Positions 61,001-64,000 of a stretch of DNA of 64,000 bases are shown here, piece by piece (the stretch's first letter is position 1; every line of letters begins with the position of its first letter). Source of the DNA: Myrica gale (Eukaryota > Streptophyta > Magnoliopsida > Fagales > Myricaceae); NCBI GenBank assembly GCA_963930655.1, contig OZ005608.1, forward strand, positions 2,046,001 through 2,110,000. Reading direction: 5' to 3'. Below the pieces are notes generated by a model. That model ran no database searches. It was not told the DNA's origin and saw nothing but the letters and a program-made list of their open reading frames with translations. Position numbers and translations under genes: made by a program.

Positions 61001-63081
61001 CCACAATCTCATCTTCGAAAAAAAGGAGAAATAATGCACTCCCCAACGATTCATTTGGCTATTGGTAATGGTAATCTAATATGTCAATCTGGCCCATTTA
61101 AATCATTGATTTGGCTATAGTTAATGATTCGTATTACATGTCCACATTGAATGCCTCCATATGAAACACTCCAATAGTAGGCCTATGCAAAGGAAATATC
61201 TAGCATAGAGCCGAAGAGAATTTCAATTTGCCGTTAAATTTAACTACCAGTTGACTTGATATGAATTGGCAAGAAGCTTGCACTGTCAGAAAAAATAGCA
61301 CTCATTCAGCCCAAACCTACCATCTCAAACATTGATATTCTTTTGCACGAACTGTAGCAAATGATGATGGTTTCATACCAAAAAATAAAGCATCTCAATC
61401 ATGCCCTTTTCCATTCAACCACTCATATATATGTGGATTGAACTTTGCTGTGATTCTCCCGCGATATAAATAATATTACACGAATTATTGTTAGGCTTAG
61501 CACAGGTTTTGTCATGAGTACGTATTACAAATGGAGAATGTCATCGTCAGCTTGGTCGGATTATTTAGTACTCTTTAAAGTATTTCACATACTATAGGTT
61601 AGGATGCTCATCAATGAAAGGTCGGACGCCTATTTCTTATCAAGATCCATGATTTCCTAGAGCAGTAATTGTACATCAGTATTAAGGTAGTAAGAGAATC
61701 GCAGCGAAATATATCAGTATTTAAGGAGTTCAGTCAATGTTTAAATCTGGGCGTATGAGACAGTCTATTATCAGCAAAAAGTTTATACTTGTAATCATGA
61801 AAAACAGTATGATAAACTGTCATATCTTTTTTTGCTCAAACTCCAAGATAATACAAAGTTGTAAGAGTGTCCTTTCGCTCAGACCTCTAAAACCGTGCGT
61901 GTTGCTCGAAATTTTAGGTCAAAAAGTCTTATGCAGGCACGTTATATATCCAGAGATCGCAAATTTTCACAACCCTATAAACAACAGCTAGCCAAAGATG
62001 GATTCCATTGCACTGTGGCCTCCCTTCCTATATTTCAATATCATAACATGTCAGTTGCCCAAACCAATACAAAGACCTATACACCTCTAACACGTATGCA
62101 AAGTCCAAATCATGTGTAAAGCAACAAAGTTAAGACATCCTAAAGTAGTCTAATTGTAGAAACCCAAATATTCTCCAATCAACCTTATCGGTTGTTGGTG
62201 GTGAGAGTGCCTTCCTCACCGAACTAACTAACGCTTCGCCAACAATATGTTATAGATATTTTCTGGGTAGGTCCTACTTCACCCAACTCCCGCTGGGAGA
62301 CCCAAATTGGCGAAAAACCCAAGTACTCTCGCCTATCTTTCTACCTACCGAACTTACCCAAAGATAGTCAACAAAACATTATCACGTTAATCAACTTTGC
62401 ATATTGTATCTATTGAAGTAGCTTAAAGATGTTTACTTATGATACAGACGGAGAGAAATTGCCAGTAATATATACGAACAAGAAAAAAATTGCATTGAGA
62501 TAAACAAAAAGTAAACATACCAGTAAGGGCCTGTAAGGTGTTTTCGATTTCACGGCAAGCTACCACGGCCTCGACGGCATGGACTCTGACATGTTGTTGA
62601 AGCTGTTCTTTGAAGCTACACAAAACTAACAAATACTGTGCCTGTAACAAAACCCAGCAAAAGAACCACCCTGAAGTGAAACCTCGGGAAAAGAATGGAC
62701 AAAATCACATGACAAGTGAAAATTAAAGAAAGAAATAGGTAAGCGTTAAAAGCATATTACCAAGAAGTTGTCGAGCTCTTGACGGCCATGGGGAGAGAGG
62801 GTATGGCTACGTTGAGAGGCATAAGACCGCAAAAGATGATGAGACTGCGATAACTGCGCGTCAATCAACGGCAACTGATCAATCGGCGTGGCGACGCGAA
62901 GGCAAGCCACATGGGCAGACAGAAGCTGCTCGTATAGCGGGTGAGAAGCTATCTCGGCCTTGAGTTGGCGCTGGTGGTCTCCGGAAACTCCCCTTTCACC
63001 ACTTAAGCCACCACTACTACCAGCAGCACCGCCACCTCCCATCATCCCCAGGTTTGGTTCTTGCATTTGATCTATATCCAT
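58068..63081 (-). CDS. KNAT7: Class II KNOX homeodomain transcription factor, KNAT7-like
   Basis: Five exons on the reverse strand, 63081-62761, 62641-62521, 59469-59279, 59108-58977 and 58208-58068, fit in phase and encode 301 residues. The ATG at 63081 ([18 protein letters not shown]) is the first in frame. KNOX1 (from about residue 36: [20 protein letters not shown]) and KNOX2 ([17 protein letters not shown]) mediate dimerisation with BELL partners. ELK ([19 protein letters not shown]) precedes a TALE homeodomain with the three-residue insert (about 226-286: [23 protein letters not shown]). The spacer motif [15 protein letters not shown] and acidic [11 protein letters not shown] are KNAT7 features. 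KNAT7 is a nuclear regulator, mostly repressive, of secondary wall formation. Intron 2 is very long (3051 bp). The gene appears intact. Confidence 0.96.
59470..62520. other. Long second intron of the KNAT7-like gene
   Basis: The intron spans 3051 bp. It is AT-rich with A-rich runs and shows no nested gene, transposon ends or RNA gene that I recognise. Class II KNOX genes often have one long intron in the region between KNOX2 and ELK. Confidence 0.6.
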
Positions 63082-64000
63082 AAGACAGAGCACGAGAGGT
63101 GCTTATATGAGAATCGTAGTGAACGGAGAGTTTGTAAATGGGTGATAAGCATAAAAGTGGTTTGAAAGAGTGCTGAGTACTATGCAGAGAAAAGCTGGGG
63201 GTTTGAGGTTGAGGACCACAGAAGAGACCCTTGTGTTTGAAAGGACTGGAATCAAGTTGTCGTGTTTGTTTCCGCGTGTTAGGGAGAAAGAAGAGAGGGA
63301 GAGAGAAGCAGACAGTTTTATCGTTAATTGTGTGACAGAGAGCAAGAGAGAGAAGCCGTTTCTCGGGATCTGGGTCACAAACTTTCTGCTCCACTTCTGA
63401 GAGCAACAAAAGATTTTACATACAGAGAGAAAGGGAAAGAAGCAAAGACGTGAAACGGAAAGAGAGAGAGAGAGACAGAGTATGATTTGTAATTTAAAGA
63501 CCTTGAGAGAAGAGTACAGAGAGGGAGGGAAAGAGACACAGTCAGAGATGGCTATAGGATCATTACTATGGAAGGCCGGGTTGGAAGCGAGGTCAGAAAA
63601 AGAAACAAGATAAAGCTGCTTCTGTGGTTGCTTTTTGTTCTTTTTATCCCCTCTGAATTTCTTGGAATTTTTCTTTTGTTTTTTTATTTTCATAAGCTTT
63701 TTCACAAGTGTATTAGGGATATTAACTTCGGATTGTCAGAAAGGAACTGGTTTTGGGTATGGAAAGAAGCCAATTAACTATTAACTGAACAGGCTTTTTT
63801 GGTATAAAAAAACTAAACAATTACGTTAATATGTTCTCTCTTCACAACAAAACATAACAATTTATGTGCTTCGTGTGTTTGTGGTTGGTTTTGTTTTGGC
63901 ATGAGTTGTATTCCTTTTGTAATTAGGTATTCCTCCCCCTATACATTAATATTATTAATAAAATTTCAGAGGTTTCATCTTCTCCCAAAGAAAAAACTCT
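63082..64000. other. 5' UTR and promoter region of the KNAT7-like gene
   Basis: Read on the reverse strand, 63260-63560 is rich in CT tracts (plus strand: AGAGAGAGAGAGAGACAGAG near 63461), typical of long plant leaders. The remainder is AT-rich upstream DNA to the window end. Overlapping frames on both strands here are low-complexity. Confidence 0.5.

Noticed and set aside
63103-63777. Frames of 69-200 residues around the KNAT7 leader
   Set aside because: They are low-complexity CT/GA-rich translations of the 5' UTR and promoter, overlapping on both strands.

Overview
The window is nuclear DNA of a dicot plant, probably a woody eudicot. The genes have GT-AG introns, AT-rich intergenic DNA, many short DNA-transposon relics, tRNA-derived SINEs, and protein families typical of flowering plants. 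I cannot name the species.

Layout on the forward strand, left to right: the 3' part of an SPX-MFS vacuolar phosphate transporter gene (191-2760); a complete HOTHEAD-like GMC oxidoreductase (5543-9056); a microRNA gene that I read as MIR399 (hairpin 10475-10589), with four PHR1-type P1BS boxes and a TATA box upstream; a non-autonomous hAT transposon with perfect 8-bp target duplications (11859-13779); a tRNA-Leu(AAG) gene (14311-14391) followed by two tandem-repeat blocks; an intronless PLP-dependent, molybdenum-cofactor-sulfurase-like gene (15974-18037); a long gene-poor stretch with hAT-like, MITE, SINE and Mutator-like elements (18-31 kb); a 12-exon HMG-CoA synthase gene (31715-37406); and a 10-exon subtilase gene (39199-42820).

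On the reverse strand: a truncated NRS/ER (UER1) gene copy with a nonsense codon (44002-44457); a 10-exon phospholipase D beta/gamma gene that carries two single-base frameshifts (45294-50783); and a complete class II KNOX gene, KNAT7-like (58068-63081). Between the last two lie MITE-like and Mutator-like inverted-repeat elements and a tandem TRIM retroelement (three LTRs, two internal regions; 54568-55715).

The genes do not form a pathway. Two themes link some of them. First, phosphate: a vacuolar phosphate transporter lies about 8 kb from MIR399, the phosphate-starvation microRNA. Second, old gene order: from memory, several neighbouring pairs (SPX-MFS with PLP transferase, GMC oxidoreductase with PLP transferase, HMG-CoA synthase with PLD gamma, KNAT7 with UER1 and MIR399b) are also neighbours in Arabidopsis. 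The window may therefore preserve an ancestral block that Arabidopsis has split. I found no clearly new biological system; the best leads are the MIR399 locus with its decayed second copy, the TRIM array, and the gene-order mosaic.
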